A stretch of DNA of 64,000 nt, from the NCBI RefSeq assembly GCF_000941055.1, contig NZ_CP007202.1:2898437-2962436 (forward strand), given 5' to 3'. Shown piece after piece: positions 20,304 to 29,496 of the stretch (its first letter is position 1; every line of letters starts with the position of its first letter). The position numbers were made by a program, and so were the translations under genes. Below the pieces are notes generated by a model. It made no database searches. It was not told where the DNA came from and saw only the letters and a program-made list of their open reading frames with translations. The DNA is from Siansivirga zeaxanthinifaciens CC-SAMT-1. GTDB lineage: Bacteria; Bacteroidota; Bacteroidia; Flavobacteriales; Flavobacteriaceae.

Positions 20304-23078
20304 TTAAAGTTTCGTTTGAAAATTATAGGCACCTGGTGTTGCCAAAATTAATATTGAAGTTTGATTGTTATTAATTAGTTTTAAGTTGGAATTGTTTTTA
20401 AAGGTTTTTCCATTTACTTTTAAATCTATCTTATTACCTGATGGAATTGTTATTTCGGCAGAAGTGTTGGGGGGTACAACTACATCTAAACTAAAAAGCT
20501 TATTGTTTATTTCCCAAGATGAAGACACTTTACCGTAAGGTGAATTGGTGCTTGCTGAAGCTGACTTTAAAGGCATATTGGGCATTGGGGCAATTCTTAT
20601 TTTTTTATACCCTGGCTCCAGCGGTGCAAGACCTGCAATACGCTCGTACATCCATTGCCCCACGGCTCCATAGGCATAATGGTTTAAACTATTCATGCTT
20701 CCAGGATTATAGCCTTCGGTTTTGCTATAACTATCCCAACGCTCCCACATGGTTGTGGCTCCTTGATTTATGGAGTAAAACCAAGAAGGGTAAGTTTCTT
20801 TAAAAAGAATTTCATACATTAAATTTATTTCACCCATATCATCTAAGACCTTAGGTAAAATTGGGGTTCCTAAAAAACCTGTTCGTAAATGGTAATCGGC
20901 CATTTTTATTTCTTCTAATAAATGCTTTTGGGCTTTTTGTTTAGTCTCTTCTTTTAACAAATTAAAGTATATGGCTAATAGGTAGCCTGTTTGTGTGCCC
21001 AATTCATTTTTAATAGCACCATTGGCATCAAAAAATTCGCGTTCAAAAGCAGTGGCAACGTTTTCATATAATTGCTTATAAGTTGTGGCGTCGTCTGGTT
21101 TATTTAAGAGTGCAGCAATTTTAGAAATTAAATGGGCACAATGTGCAAAATAAGCGGTACCAATTAGTTCTTTTGATGTATCGCCTTTTTGTCCATCTTT
21201 CCCTGAGATTAAAGGAAAAGGTTGCAACCAATCACCAAAAGAATTCATATGAGAAATGTAATCTTTTGCTTGTGTTTCGTGATAAGCAACCCATTTTTTC
21301 ATCATATCATAATTTTCTTCAAGTACGGTTTTATCACCTGTTACTGTATAAATATCCCATGGTACAATAACAGCCGCATCTCCCCAACCAGAACTGGCTC
21401 TTTTATTCTGTAACACATCTGGAATAATAAAAGGCACCAACCCATCATTATGCTCAGATTGTGTTTCTCTCATACTTTGCAACCAAGCCGTCCAAAACGC
21501 ATGCGCATTTAAATTAAACATAGAGGTTGGAGAAATTACCTGTGCATCGCCTGTCCAGCCTAAACGCTCATCGCGTTGCGGACAATCGGTTGGAATATCG
21601 AAAAAATTACTTCGTAAACCCCAGGTAATATTACTTTGCAATTGGTTAAGTTTTTCGTGTGAAGATGTAAAGCTTCCATTAGTTTCAATGTTAGAATATT
21701 GTACAAGCCCTTTTACCCAATCTAGAGACGGTACCTTTGATGCATCAAACCCACTTAATTCTAAATATTGAAACCCGTGAAATGTAAATTTTGGTGACCA
21801 AGTAATTGTTTTGTCTTCTGCTGCTACATAATAATCGGTTGACAAAGCTGAACGGTAATTAGCGGTATAGAAAGAACCATCTGGAGCTAACATTTCTGAA
21901 AAACGAATTTTTAAAGTGTCGCCCTTTTTCATGGGGACATTTACCAAAGGAACACCTAACATATTTTGTTTAAAATTGTAAACCACAGAGGTATCAGTCT
22001 TTGTTAGAATTTCGACTGGATTTAGTGTTATGTTATGTGTTACAGTTTTATGTCTTTTTGGTTCTAATTTAATGGCCTCATCTAGTGCTTCAACTTGAAC
22101 ATTTTCCCATTTTTTATCATTAAAATTATTGGTTGTCCAATTGGGCATCTCTAAATTTGCATCATACGTTTCACCATCGTAAATACTTGCTAATCGTATG
22201 GGTCCGTTGGTAGTACCTCTCCAAGATTGGTCTGAAATAATGACTTGTTTAGAACCATCCTTCAATTCAATTTCAAGCTGACATAAAATTTTTGGTGAAG
22301 CAAAATTATTATACACCGAGGTACCTCGGCTTATTCTACCCGCATGCCAACCTGTTGCCAATTCTACGGCTAAGGTATTTTGTCCAGATTCTATAAATTT
22401 GGTTACATCGTAAGTTAAGGTTTCAATGCGCTTGTTATACGGTGTCCAACCCGGAGGCATCACATCGTCACTTACGTTTTCACCATTTAAATGCACATCA
22501 AAAACGCCTTTTGCAGTGATATAAAGTCGTGCAGAAACCACCTCCGAAGACAATTCAAATCCCTTTCTTAAATATTGTGGTCTGTGCATTAAAAATTTAC
22601 GCACGCCTTTAATACTGTCTTTGGCGGTATCTAAGCCAACCCATTGCGCTTCCCAATCGCTATTTTTTAGCAAGCCTAATTCGAATGAATTGATTTCACT
22701 GTATGCTGAAACTTCATCATCTTGATTCCAGTAACGCACCTGCCAATAAACCTTTTGACGAGAATTTAACTTGGTGCCACCATAGTTTATCCATACCGAT
22801 TGATTACTTAATTGCTTTTTTGAATTCCATAAATCTGGATTGTTTGGAAGTAATTTTGGGTTTGAAGCTACCACGATTTGATATGCTGATTGACTTTTTA
22901 CAGTTTTAGAAATGGGTAATTTCCAAGAAAACGTAGGTTGGTCATTATAAAACCCAATGGGGTTTTTAAACCCTTCTGAAACCACTAATTCTTTAGGATT
23001 TAATAGTTGTTGCGCACTGCTTGAAAGTGTTACTAAAAAAACGAATGCAATAAGAATTGAAAGCGGTTTAAATATCAT
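20304..23078 (-). CDS. GH78 alpha-L-rhamnosidase (soluble), second of a tandem pair
   Basis: Exo-rhamnosidase of 924 aa, collinear with and strongly similar to the neighbour at 17520. The N-terminus (MIFKPLSILIAFVFLVTLSSSAQQ) is an ordinary signal peptide without a lipobox, so the pair is probably split between free periplasmic and membrane-anchored forms. The GH78 motif DCPQRDERLGWTGD and the later GATTMWERW carry the catalytic acids. One local difference is in the N-terminal sugar-binding region, RISRGTSVYNNFASP here against RLGWMKSFWSDTESP in the paralogue, which may alter specificity. It is preceded by the alpha/alpha-toroid lipoprotein gene with a 21-base gap. Confidence 0.95.
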   Translation of the reverse strand: MIFKPLSILIAFVFLVTLSSSAQQLLNPKELVVSEGFKNPIGFYNDQPTFSWKLPISKTVKSQSAYQIVVASNPKLLPNNPDLWNSKKQLSNQSVWINYGGTKLNSRQKVYWQVRYWNQDDEVSAYSEINSFELGLLKNSDWEAQWVGLDTAKDSIKGVRKFLMHRPQYLRKGFELSSEVVSARLYITAKGVFDVHLNGENVSDDVMPPGWTPYNKRIETLTYDVTKFIESGQNTLAVELATGWHAGRISRGTSVYNNFASPKILCQLEIELKDGSKQVIISDQSWRGTTNGPIRLASIYDGETYDANLEMPNWTTNNFNDKKWENVQVEALDEAIKLEPKRHKTVTHNITLNPVEILTKTDTSVVYNFKQNMLGVPLVNVPMKKGDTLKIRFSEMLAPDGSFYTANYRSALSTDYYVAAEDKTITWSPKFTFHGFQYLELSGFDASKVPSLDWVKGLVQYSNIETNGSFTSSHEKLNQLQSNITWGLRSNFFDIPTDCPQRDERLGWTGDAQVISPTSMFNLNAHAFWTAWLQSMRETQSEHNDGLVPFIIPDVLQNKRASSGWGDAAVIVPWDIYTVTGDKTVLEENYDMMKKWVAYHETQAKDYISHMNSFGDWLQPFPLISGKDGQKGDTSKELIGTAYFAHCAHLISKIAALLNKPDDATTYKQLYENVATAFEREFFDANGAIKNELGTQTGYLLAIYFNLLKEETKQKAQKHLLEEIKMADYHLRTGFLGTPILPKVLDDMGEINLMYEILFKETYPSWFYSINQGATTMWERWDSYSKTEGYNPGSMNSLNHYAYGAVGQWMYERIAGLAPLEPGYKKIRIAPMPNMPLKSASASTNSPYGKVSSSWEINNKLFSLDVVVPPNTSAEITIPSGNKIDLKVNGKTFKNNSNLKLINNNQTSILILATPGAYNFQTKL

Positions 23079-23099
23079 TTTTTTTTTGAATATTTTTTT

Positions 23100-25007
23100 T
23101 TAGATAACTTGAATGGAACATACAACCTCTTTTATGCCTTCTGGAAAAGCCACCATAATTGGTACTACTTCCATCCCCGGAACCTGATTGAATATGCGCT
23201 CTTTCTCAGATTTTTTAATTGCTAAAGGCACATTGGATTCCAAAACCACTATTCCTTCTTTTTTATGAATTTCAATTTTAGTATCTGAAACTTTTACTAC
23301 TTTTTCACCTGTTGGCGAAATAATAGGCAACACTAAAGTATCGCCGTTTGCATCTGAAGCTGTTCTTAATGCTTTTATGGTTGTTTTTTCTTTATTAAAT
23401 GCATAATTAAGTGTAAATGCACCATCTAAATTTAATGTTGCTTTATCTCTATCTGTAAGTATTGTATTGACAGAAAAATTGATTTTTCCATTGGAGTCTG
23501 TCACCGAAACTTTTGCTTTTAAATCTTGTATATTGGTATACCAAACATTATTAACAATACGTTCTACACGAGGTGTTAAACAAAACTCTTCACCTGGCTG
23601 TGGTTGCTGATTGTATGGTTCTACTTCCATATATTCCACCATACTTGCTGTAAATAATGGTCCCACTTTTTCGTGCCATAATACCGCTAACGAACCGCCC
23701 GTAGCTGCAACTGAATATTTTTTCTTCCAAACTTGGTCATAACTAGACACGGTACTTCGCCATGGACCTCTAGCACCTAACCAAACATCGAGTTCTGGAA
23801 AATGTTTTACCCCATCATTCGCTTTTCTTGGAATAGGAGTTTTCTTGTTTACATTTTTTAATTTTTTAGAATTGTCTAATACAAACGCGACATTTTTAGC
23901 ATGCGCAAACGTATGATGCATACAAGGTTTTTCTCCATAAGATTCGTAATGTAACCCACCTGCCAATAAACCGTTTACTGTACATCGTTGTAATAATTCG
24001 GTACTTAAAATTGCTGCCGTACCAAAAGCAGGGTTTCTATCGGCTAATAAGGTAAAGGCTGGCTGGCAACCATCGGTCGTTCTGCTTCCCCAATAGGTCC
24101 ATTTGTTTTGGCGCGTACCAAAACTATTATCCCAAGCGCCATCTGGTAACATAAATTCTAAATGGCCATTTAAAGACTCTGTAAGTAATTGTATTAACTT
24201 TTCATCTTTTTTATGCACGGCATATTGTACAACAGCATTTAAAGACTCCTCGACATTATAGCCTATATCAATTGGAAGTAAACCTTTTTCGCTTTTTTCA
24301 TCATCGGGATGATCTTCACCATAAAGTAATTTATTAGGCTCGGTTAAATATTTAGGAATTAAAAGTGCTAACTCATCACTTCTTTTTATATATTTTTCTT
24401 CATTAAAATAGTCACCTAAAAATGACAGCGCATAAATGGCGGTAAACCGGTAATTGATATGGCTGAAATGGTCATCATATTTTAAATAAACGTATTCGAT
24501 AGCTCGTTTTAAACGCGCCTCCCATTTTTGCTTCATTTCATTTGTGAATAAATGCCCGTGATGATGCAGGGCTTCACCTAAAGCAATAGACCCAAAAACA
24601 GTTGTTCCATTCCAGGATTTAGGGTCCAACATATTAGTCCAACTACCATCTGGTAAATCAACGTTTACCGACCAGTCCATTAATTTTATGGCAGCTTCGA
24701 GATATTTTTGGTTGCCTGTTTTATCGGCCATATACATTAATGGATAAACAGCATCGGAACAACGCCCATGAATATCCTCGCAGGCATGACAATATAGTGC
24801 ACCGTGAGTTACTGGATTATTTAGATCGTTAATTTGATCGCGTACCATGGCATCACACCACGTGGTTAATAACTTAAATGATAACGCATCAAAGTCACTA
24901 GACAATATTAATTCTCTTTGTTTTTGACTACCTCCACAAGCATATACAGGCAATAGTAAACTAGCGCTACCTAACGCCGTTAAATGCATAAATGAACGTC
25001 TTTTCAT
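23100..25007 (-). CDS. Lipoprotein with predicted alpha/alpha-toroid plus beta-sandwich; candidate uronic-acid lyase/dehydratase
   Basis: Unassigned 635-aa exported protein. The N-terminus has twin arginines (KRRSF) and a lipobox (PVYAC, Cys24), so it may use Tat and then be lipidated. Residues about 35-400 are helix-rich with a toroid look (YPLMYMADKTGNQKYLEAAIKLMDW, then ALSFLGDYFNEEKYIKRSDELA). They include conserved-looking acid/base candidates: HACEDIHGRC near 73, TYWGSRTTDGCQPA near 304 and CMHHTFAHAKN near 366. Residues about 430-635 are a beta-sandwich. This two-part plan is that of toroid polysaccharide lyases (heparinase II/III, PL8-like) and of uronic-acid-acting enzymes. The known Formosa ulvan locus has a PL40 lyase and an oligosaccharide dehydratase whose sequences I cannot compare here. 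It is first gene of the long left-hand operon, after its own upstream element (25075-25092). Confidence 0.55.
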   Translation of the reverse strand: MKRRSFMHLTALGSASLLLPVYACGGSQKQRELILSSDFDALSFKLLTTWCDAMVRDQINDLNNPVTHGALYCHACEDIHGRCSDAVYPLMYMADKTGNQKYLEAAIKLMDWSVNVDLPDGSWTNMLDPKSWNGTTVFGSIALGEALHHHGHLFTNEMKQKWEARLKRAIEYVYLKYDDHFSHINYRFTAIYALSFLGDYFNEEKYIKRSDELALLIPKYLTEPNKLLYGEDHPDDEKSEKGLLPIDIGYNVEESLNAVVQYAVHKKDEKLIQLLTESLNGHLEFMLPDGAWDNSFGTRQNKWTYWGSRTTDGCQPAFTLLADRNPAFGTAAILSTELLQRCTVNGLLAGGLHYESYGEKPCMHHTFAHAKNVAFVLDNSKKLKNVNKKTPIPRKANDGVKHFPELDVWLGARGPWRSTVSSYDQVWKKKYSVAATGGSLAVLWHEKVGPLFTASMVEYMEVEPYNQQPQPGEEFCLTPRVERIVNNVWYTNIQDLKAKVSVTDSNGKINFSVNTILTDRDKATLNLDGAFTLNYAFNKEKTTIKALRTASDANGDTLVLPIISPTGEKVVKVSDTKIEIHKKEGIVVLESNVPLAIKKSEKERIFNQVPGMEVVPIMVAFPEGIKEVVCSIQVI

Positions 25008-25074
25008 ATTTTAATAAAATTATTTTTTTTGTTTGTGCTATAAAAAATAAAGATATGCTTGTAACATTAAAATT

Positions 25075-25092
25075 CTATCCTGCTCTAGTTGG
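25075..25092 (-). promoter_or_regulatory. Shared upstream element (copy before the 25007 operon)
   Basis: Plus-strand CTATCCTGCTCTAGTTGG, read on the minus strand as a variant of TACAAWACAGGATAG. It lies 67 bases before the 25007 start codon and just upstream of the terminator that closes the PL24-like gene, so it marks a new transcription unit. The CAGGATAG core is exact; the other half is diverged. Its function as promoter or operator is inferred from recurrence and position. Confidence 0.5.
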
Positions 25093-25146
25093 GTTTAAAA
25101 ATATAGTATTATTGAAATCTCTTAAATTATTAAAATCTAATGAAAT

Positions 25147-25179
25147 AAAAAAACCTGCGAAGCTATCTTCACAGGTTTT
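25147..25179 (-). terminator. Rho-independent terminator after the PL24-like gene
   Basis: On the minus strand an 8-bp arm (AAAACCTG), one mismatched pair, a 4-bp inner stem (GAAG/CTTC) and an ATAG loop form a hairpin (25150-25157 with 25172-25179, inner 25159-25162 with 25167-25170). A T-rich run follows. It starts 26 bases after the stop at 25205. It separates the PL24-like gene from the operon starting at 25007. Confidence 0.8.
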
Positions 25180-25204
25180 ATAAAAAACACTTAATTTTAA
25201 TACT

Positions 25205-27663
25205 CTATCTTACAACAAATTTTGTGTTGTAAGATTGACTATCACTGGTTACTTTTACAAGATACATTCCTGACTTAAATCGTCCATCATTTTCTATCAG
25301 TATTTTACCGTTGTTAAGGGTATTTCTATAAATTATTTTACCTAACATGTCGCTAATTAAAATACTAGCTTTTTGCGCATTATTTAATGCTATAGTAAAA
25401 CTTTTACCCACTGGATTTGGGAATACTTTTAAAGATACTTTTTCAAATGTTCTTTCATCAATACTTAAGGTAGTAGATTCTACAATCCATTTAGACCTAT
25501 CATCTGAATTTAAAACGTGTTCTATAATGCCGTTAACATTGTGATATATATAATTAGATCCATTTCGTGTTTGGAATTGATATGTACCATCTGAACTGTT
25601 ATAAATCACGGTGAATTGTTTGTCAACATCTGAATTTGGGGCAGAAAAACCCGTATTTATAATATCGTTTGCTGGAGTACCAGCTGCTCTTAAAACACCT
25701 CTATCCGATCGTTTGCTTTCAATATTATAATAGGCTCCAACTTTCACAAATTCCCATTCTTTATCACTAGGTACAACATCAATGCCATTATCACTCTCCA
25801 ATACATCTGAACCTACGGAATGAAGATATTTGCCCGTAACGAAATTCTTGATACGATACTTAGCTCCTGTTAAATCGGTTGGATCGAAAACTTGAAAATT
25901 AACTGTGATTTCTGGAGAAGAAACACTAGCATTACTAGCGTTGTAAGCTATCGCCTGAACGCTATAATTACCAGGCGCACTCGGCGTCCAATCTAATGAA
26001 TATAGTGGAGCTGTATCTTCGCCATAAAGAATACCATTTACTTTAAACTCTACTTTAGAAATACTACCGTTTTCATCGACCGCATTTGCAGAAAGCGGAA
26101 CTGTATCTCCAACATTATAAACACCTCCATTACTGGGCGAGGTAAGAGAAACTCTAAAAGGATCCTGAACAATGCCCAAATCGATTACTTGAAGGTAAAG
26201 GGGTTGCGCATTTCCGGTTAACTTTTGCATCAAATAGTAATACAATTTACCATTTGCTATGTAAATTTGACCATGATCAAAAACTTTACCAGAGGTAGCC
26301 TCATAAATTCTTGTAAAATTGTTGGTACCGCCTTGGGCTTTTTCAACATAAACACGACCTGCAGAAGTTAAACCGATGATAAAAATATCATTACCAGAAG
26401 TGTAAATTTCATCGGCACCCGAAAATGCTTCTGAGGTAGTAAAATTAGTAGCTCCGGCGGGTTTGTATGTATGTAAATTTTTAGTTACACTAAATTGATT
26501 ATCTCTAACCCTACTAATTATGTGAACATCACCCTGTTCGGTAACGGTCCAATCAAAACCACTAACAATACTAATGGAATTTGCATTGGTACCTTGAACA
26601 TAATCACCTGGTTCCATTACTTTTATAAAATCTGCATCGTATAATGGTAAGGAAAAACTTTGCCCTTGGTGGTTTTTCCAACCTGTGAATCCGTTTTGAT
26701 CATCAGAATACGCATAATAAACTCCATTTTGGTATTGATATTTATCGCTATTATTGGAAGATCTTCTTTGAAAACCAATACGCATTTTTCCGTTTACATA
26801 TTTAATATCACCGTAAAGTCCCCAATTATAAGTTATCCCTGGTTGATTCTTGGCATTTAATACATTGAAGTGTGTAAAACTAGACCAGGTCGAAGTATTG
26901 GCATTGTATTTAGAAAATTTATATGCACCATTATTATTCCCTCCTTCACGCATGTACATAAATAAATCTCCAGAATCATTTAAGAAAAATTTAGGGTATG
27001 TAAGCGCCGAAAAATTATTGTAATCTACACCGCCATTGAGGCTTAAATGCTTGTAACCTCCGTTTGAATTTTGCACAAACTTATCTAAGGTAAAGTCTGC
27101 ATCAGGAAGTGCTGCAGCATTTGCTATGGAATAGGAATATCTAAAATAATCATTACTTAAACTACCATCTGAAGGTCTTGTATTGCTGTAAGAATGCATA
27201 TCGTACAATAAATGAATGGTACCATTTAAAGGGCTTACACCTACTGCTATAGTATTGTGAGACTCTCCAATCCAATATCTGTTTTGATAGCCGGTGTGAC
27301 GATGCGGAAACTCGATAGTTGCCAAGGTACCTGTAATAGTATTATAACGCGTTAGCATCACGTGTCTATCGTCTTTGCCTCCACGATACCACGTTATAAA
27401 AACATATCGTTATACGTTTTTATACAATCGCCATGGGCAGAAATATTTCTACCAAAAAAATAGTCGTAAGGAGCTGAATCTCCTGTATTACTAGCGCTTC
27501 CAGAAACCTTATTACCATCAAAATGTAAACCAAAGTCGGTAATTTTTATTTCGCTTTCTAGAACAACCTGAGCCGATGCGATAGAATAAAAAAGAATAGA
27601 TACATATAGCCAAGAAAATTTAAATACATGGTTATATATACTTTGAAAATAATTATTTTTCAT
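25205..27663 (-). pseudogene. PL24-type ulvan lyase, type IX-secreted, split by a one-base frameshift
   Basis: Together the two frames encode one protein of about 818 aa. The first 89 residues (27663-27394) hold a signal peptide (ends SIASAQ) and the start of a lyase domain (YDYFFGRNISAHGDC). The rest continues in another frame from TWYRGGKDDRHVMLTRY. The family motif RHTGYQNRYWIGESHNTIAVG is present, with the His of SHNT a likely catalytic residue of the beta-propeller ulvan lyases (BNR_4 superfamily; PL24). After the propeller come an Ig-like domain (GGVYNVGDTVPLSANAVDE), a ricin-like trefoil (YRIKNFVTGKYLHSV) and a type IX sorting tail (VSLKVFPNPVGKSF to the end). The break is in an A5 run (27398-27402); one more base restores the frame as MFFITWYRGG. 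If real, the two pieces would not give a working propeller. It has its own upstream element and terminator. Confidence 0.85.
27398..27402 (-). other. Frameshift site in the PL24-like gene
   Basis: Five A on the plus strand (five T in the mRNA sense). With five, the frame reads NDMFL and stops at 27396-27394. With six it would read NDMFFITWYRGG and join the downstream frame exactly at conserved residues. A single lost base, by mutation or homopolymer read error, explains the split. I see no slippery heptamer or downstream structure that argues for programmed frameshifting. Confidence 0.85.
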
Positions 27664-27701
27664 TTTTTTAATTATAAAAATCTTAAATAAGAATATAACC
27701 T

Positions 27702-27718
27702 CTGTCCTGTTCTGTATG
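27702..27718 (-). promoter_or_regulatory. Shared upstream element (copy before the PL24-like gene)
   Basis: Plus-strand CTGTCCTGTTCTGTATG; on the minus strand CATACAGAACAGGACAG, close to the SusC copy (TTACAAAACAGGATAG). It ends 38 bases before the start codon at 27663, the shortest spacing of the set. Confidence 0.6.
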
Positions 27719-27840
27719 CTTTAAACTATTTATTGATTAATAAAAAAATATTTTTGATTTGAGTGATTAAGATACATTTGAAAATAAATTTATTAATTAA
27801 CAAATATTGATACGAAAAAAATATCCCCAATCTTTTAAAT

Positions 27841-29154
27841 TTAGTTATAGTTTCTAGGTTCTCTTTTTCTGGCTTTATTAGCTAATCGATTATTTTTAAA
27901 TTTTTCCTTAACAGGATTCCAATGTAAAGTTTCGTTTAGTTCGTATGCAATATTAGCTATATTACATATACTGGCTGATCTATGGCCAGTTTCAACATCA
28001 CAAATTGGAGATTTTCTAGATTTTATAGCAGAAATCCAATTTTGGTAATGATTTCCTTTATCTTTAAATATAGATTCTAAATCTTCATTTGTGTAAGAAA
28101 GTATGCTTGTTGGATTGGTTTCTAAATATGATCTACTAACATCCATGGTTCCAAATTCTCCTATAAAACGTACACCCCAACCACGACCAAAATCTTCATG
28201 TACCATTTCTACACCATTTTCATAGTACATTTTCAAACCTCTCAGGGCTTTTGGATCTTTAGGGGGTATGTAAGTTATTGGACCTGTAGTATCCATATCT
28301 AAACACCATTGGGCAATATCAAACATATGCGCTCCCCAATCTGAAAGTATCCCTCCTGCGGTTTCTTTATAATCTCGCCAATTAGGATATGCTTTTACAA
28401 TTTCAGGAGCAACCTGTGTATTATACGGCAATAATGGTGCTGGCCCACACCACAAATTCCAATCTAAGCCAAAGGGTATTGATTCCTGCGGTAAATCGTA
28501 AGGTTTTGCTGGATCTCCAACATTTACAATCACTTTTATAATTTTTCCTAATTGTCCACTTCTTACAATATCTTTAGCTTTCACAAAACGTTTCCAAGAA
28601 CGTTGCATACTTCCTACCTGAAGTACAGTTTTATTCTTTTTAACCGCATTAACCATGGCCCTTCCTTCATAAATTGTATTGGTCATTGGTTTTTCGCAAT
28701 ACACATCTTTACCAGCATTCATAGCATCAATAGATTGTATGCCATGCCAATGATCTGGTGTAGCAATGACAACAGCATCAACATCGTTTCTTGCTAAAAG
28801 ATCTTGATAATTGGTATAGGTATTTATACCATTATAATTAGCTGTATTTCTTTTTTCAGCATAATAACCCTGCACAACATTTTTAAACCAGTCTTGTTTA
28901 GACTTCCAAACTTCTGCACCAGCAATAATTTGAACATCTGTATTTGAAATAAAAAGATTGGCCAAAATACCTCCTTGCTTACCTAAACCTATAAAACCTA
29001 AATTAATTTTATCACTAGGCGCTATAAATCCCTGACCTAATACATAACGTGGGATTATACTAATTCCACCCAAAACAAGAGATGATTTTTTTATAAAATT
29101 TCTTCTTGATACGGCTGTAATATTTTTATTTTTTTGGGTATTTAGTTTAGTCAT
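27841..29154 (-). CDS. Gfo/Idh/MocA family oxidoreductase with Tat signal
   Basis: NAD(P)-dependent sugar oxidoreductase of 437 aa, probably exported by Tat already folded with cofactor. A twin-arginine motif SRRNFIKKS is at residues 16-24, followed by a hydrophobic stretch. The Rossmann motif is GFIGLGKQGG (53-62) and the family's CEKPMT block is at 153-158. The ATPDHWHG and SDWGAHMFDIAQWCLD stretches line the active site in relatives. Exported members oxidise sugar hydroxyls to keto groups, and some are GH109 glycosidases or 3-keto-glycoside pathway enzymes. A DUF1080 (3-keto-disaccharide-hydrolase type) protein lies at 33058, which supports the latter. It is the last gene of the block that starts at 32968, 22 bases after rhaM. 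Confidence 0.88.
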   Translation of the reverse strand: MTKLNTQKNKNITAVSRRNFIKKSSLVLGGISIIPRYVLGQGFIAPSDKINLGFIGLGKQGGILANLFISNTDVQIIAGAEVWKSKQDWFKNVVQGYYAEKRNTANYNGINTYTNYQDLLARNDVDAVVIATPDHWHGIQSIDAMNAGKDVYCEKPMTNTIYEGRAMVNAVKKNKTVLQVGSMQRSWKRFVKAKDIVRSGQLGKIIKVIVNVGDPAKPYDLPQESIPFGLDWNLWCGPAPLLPYNTQVAPEIVKAYPNWRDYKETAGGILSDWGAHMFDIAQWCLDMDTTGPITYIPPKDPKALRGLKMYYENGVEMVHEDFGRGWGVRFIGEFGTMDVSRSYLETNPTSILSYTNEDLESIFKDKGNHYQNWISAIKSRKSPICDVETGHRSASICNIANIAYELNETLHWNPVKEKFKNNRLANKARKREPRNYN

Positions 29155-29176
29155 GGCTATTATTTAATTATAATCA

Positions 29177-29491
29177 TTATGGCATATAAAACAATTCTTG
29201 TAATGGTATTGAAACTGGCGAATTATCTTGGTTTACTTCCATAATATCTGCCATAAAATCCCACCATTTTTTTACAATAGGGTTTTGGGCTAAATCTTGA
29301 GATCCCCCTTCACCAGAAACTTTTTGAAATGCAAACAGCGTGTTAGTTTCTTCATCTAAAAAAATAGAATACTCACTTACGCCATTATCTTTTAACAGTT
29401 GTTTTAGTTCTGGCCATATCTCATTATGACGTTTGGTATAGGCATCTTTTTGCCCTTCATTCAATTTCATTTTAAAAGCAAGTCTTTTCAT
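29177..29491 (-). CDS. rhaM: L-rhamnose mutarotase
   Basis: Small cytoplasmic enzyme (104 aa, same length as E. coli RhaM) that interconverts alpha- and beta-L-rhamnopyranose for rhamnose catabolism. It has no signal peptide. The catalytic His is in RHNEIWPEL (His22), with Tyr18 just before it. Tyr41 and the Trp pair in KKWWDFMADIM (76-77) match sugar-binding positions of the family. It is placed 5 bases after the GH3 gene stop and before the oxidoreductase, and complements rhaT at 61274. Isomerase, kinase and aldolase genes for rhamnose are not in this window. Confidence 0.95.
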   Translation of the reverse strand: MKRLAFKMKLNEGQKDAYTKRHNEIWPELKQLLKDNGVSEYSIFLDEETNTLFAFQKVSGEGGSQDLAQNPIVKKWWDFMADIMEVNQDNSPVSIPLQELFYMP

Positions 29492-29496
29492 TTTAA

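Noticed and set aside
25205-27663. Programmed frameshifting in the PL24-like gene
   Set aside because: The run is only five bases, with no slippery heptamer, stimulatory hairpin or internal Shine-Dalgarno-like sequence that I can see. Mutation or read error is simpler.
27841-29154. GH109 N-acetylgalactosaminidase assignment for the Gfo/Idh/MocA protein
   Set aside because: The Rossmann and EKP motifs fit the whole superfamily. Nothing specific to GH109 can be seen, and no amino sugar genes are nearby.
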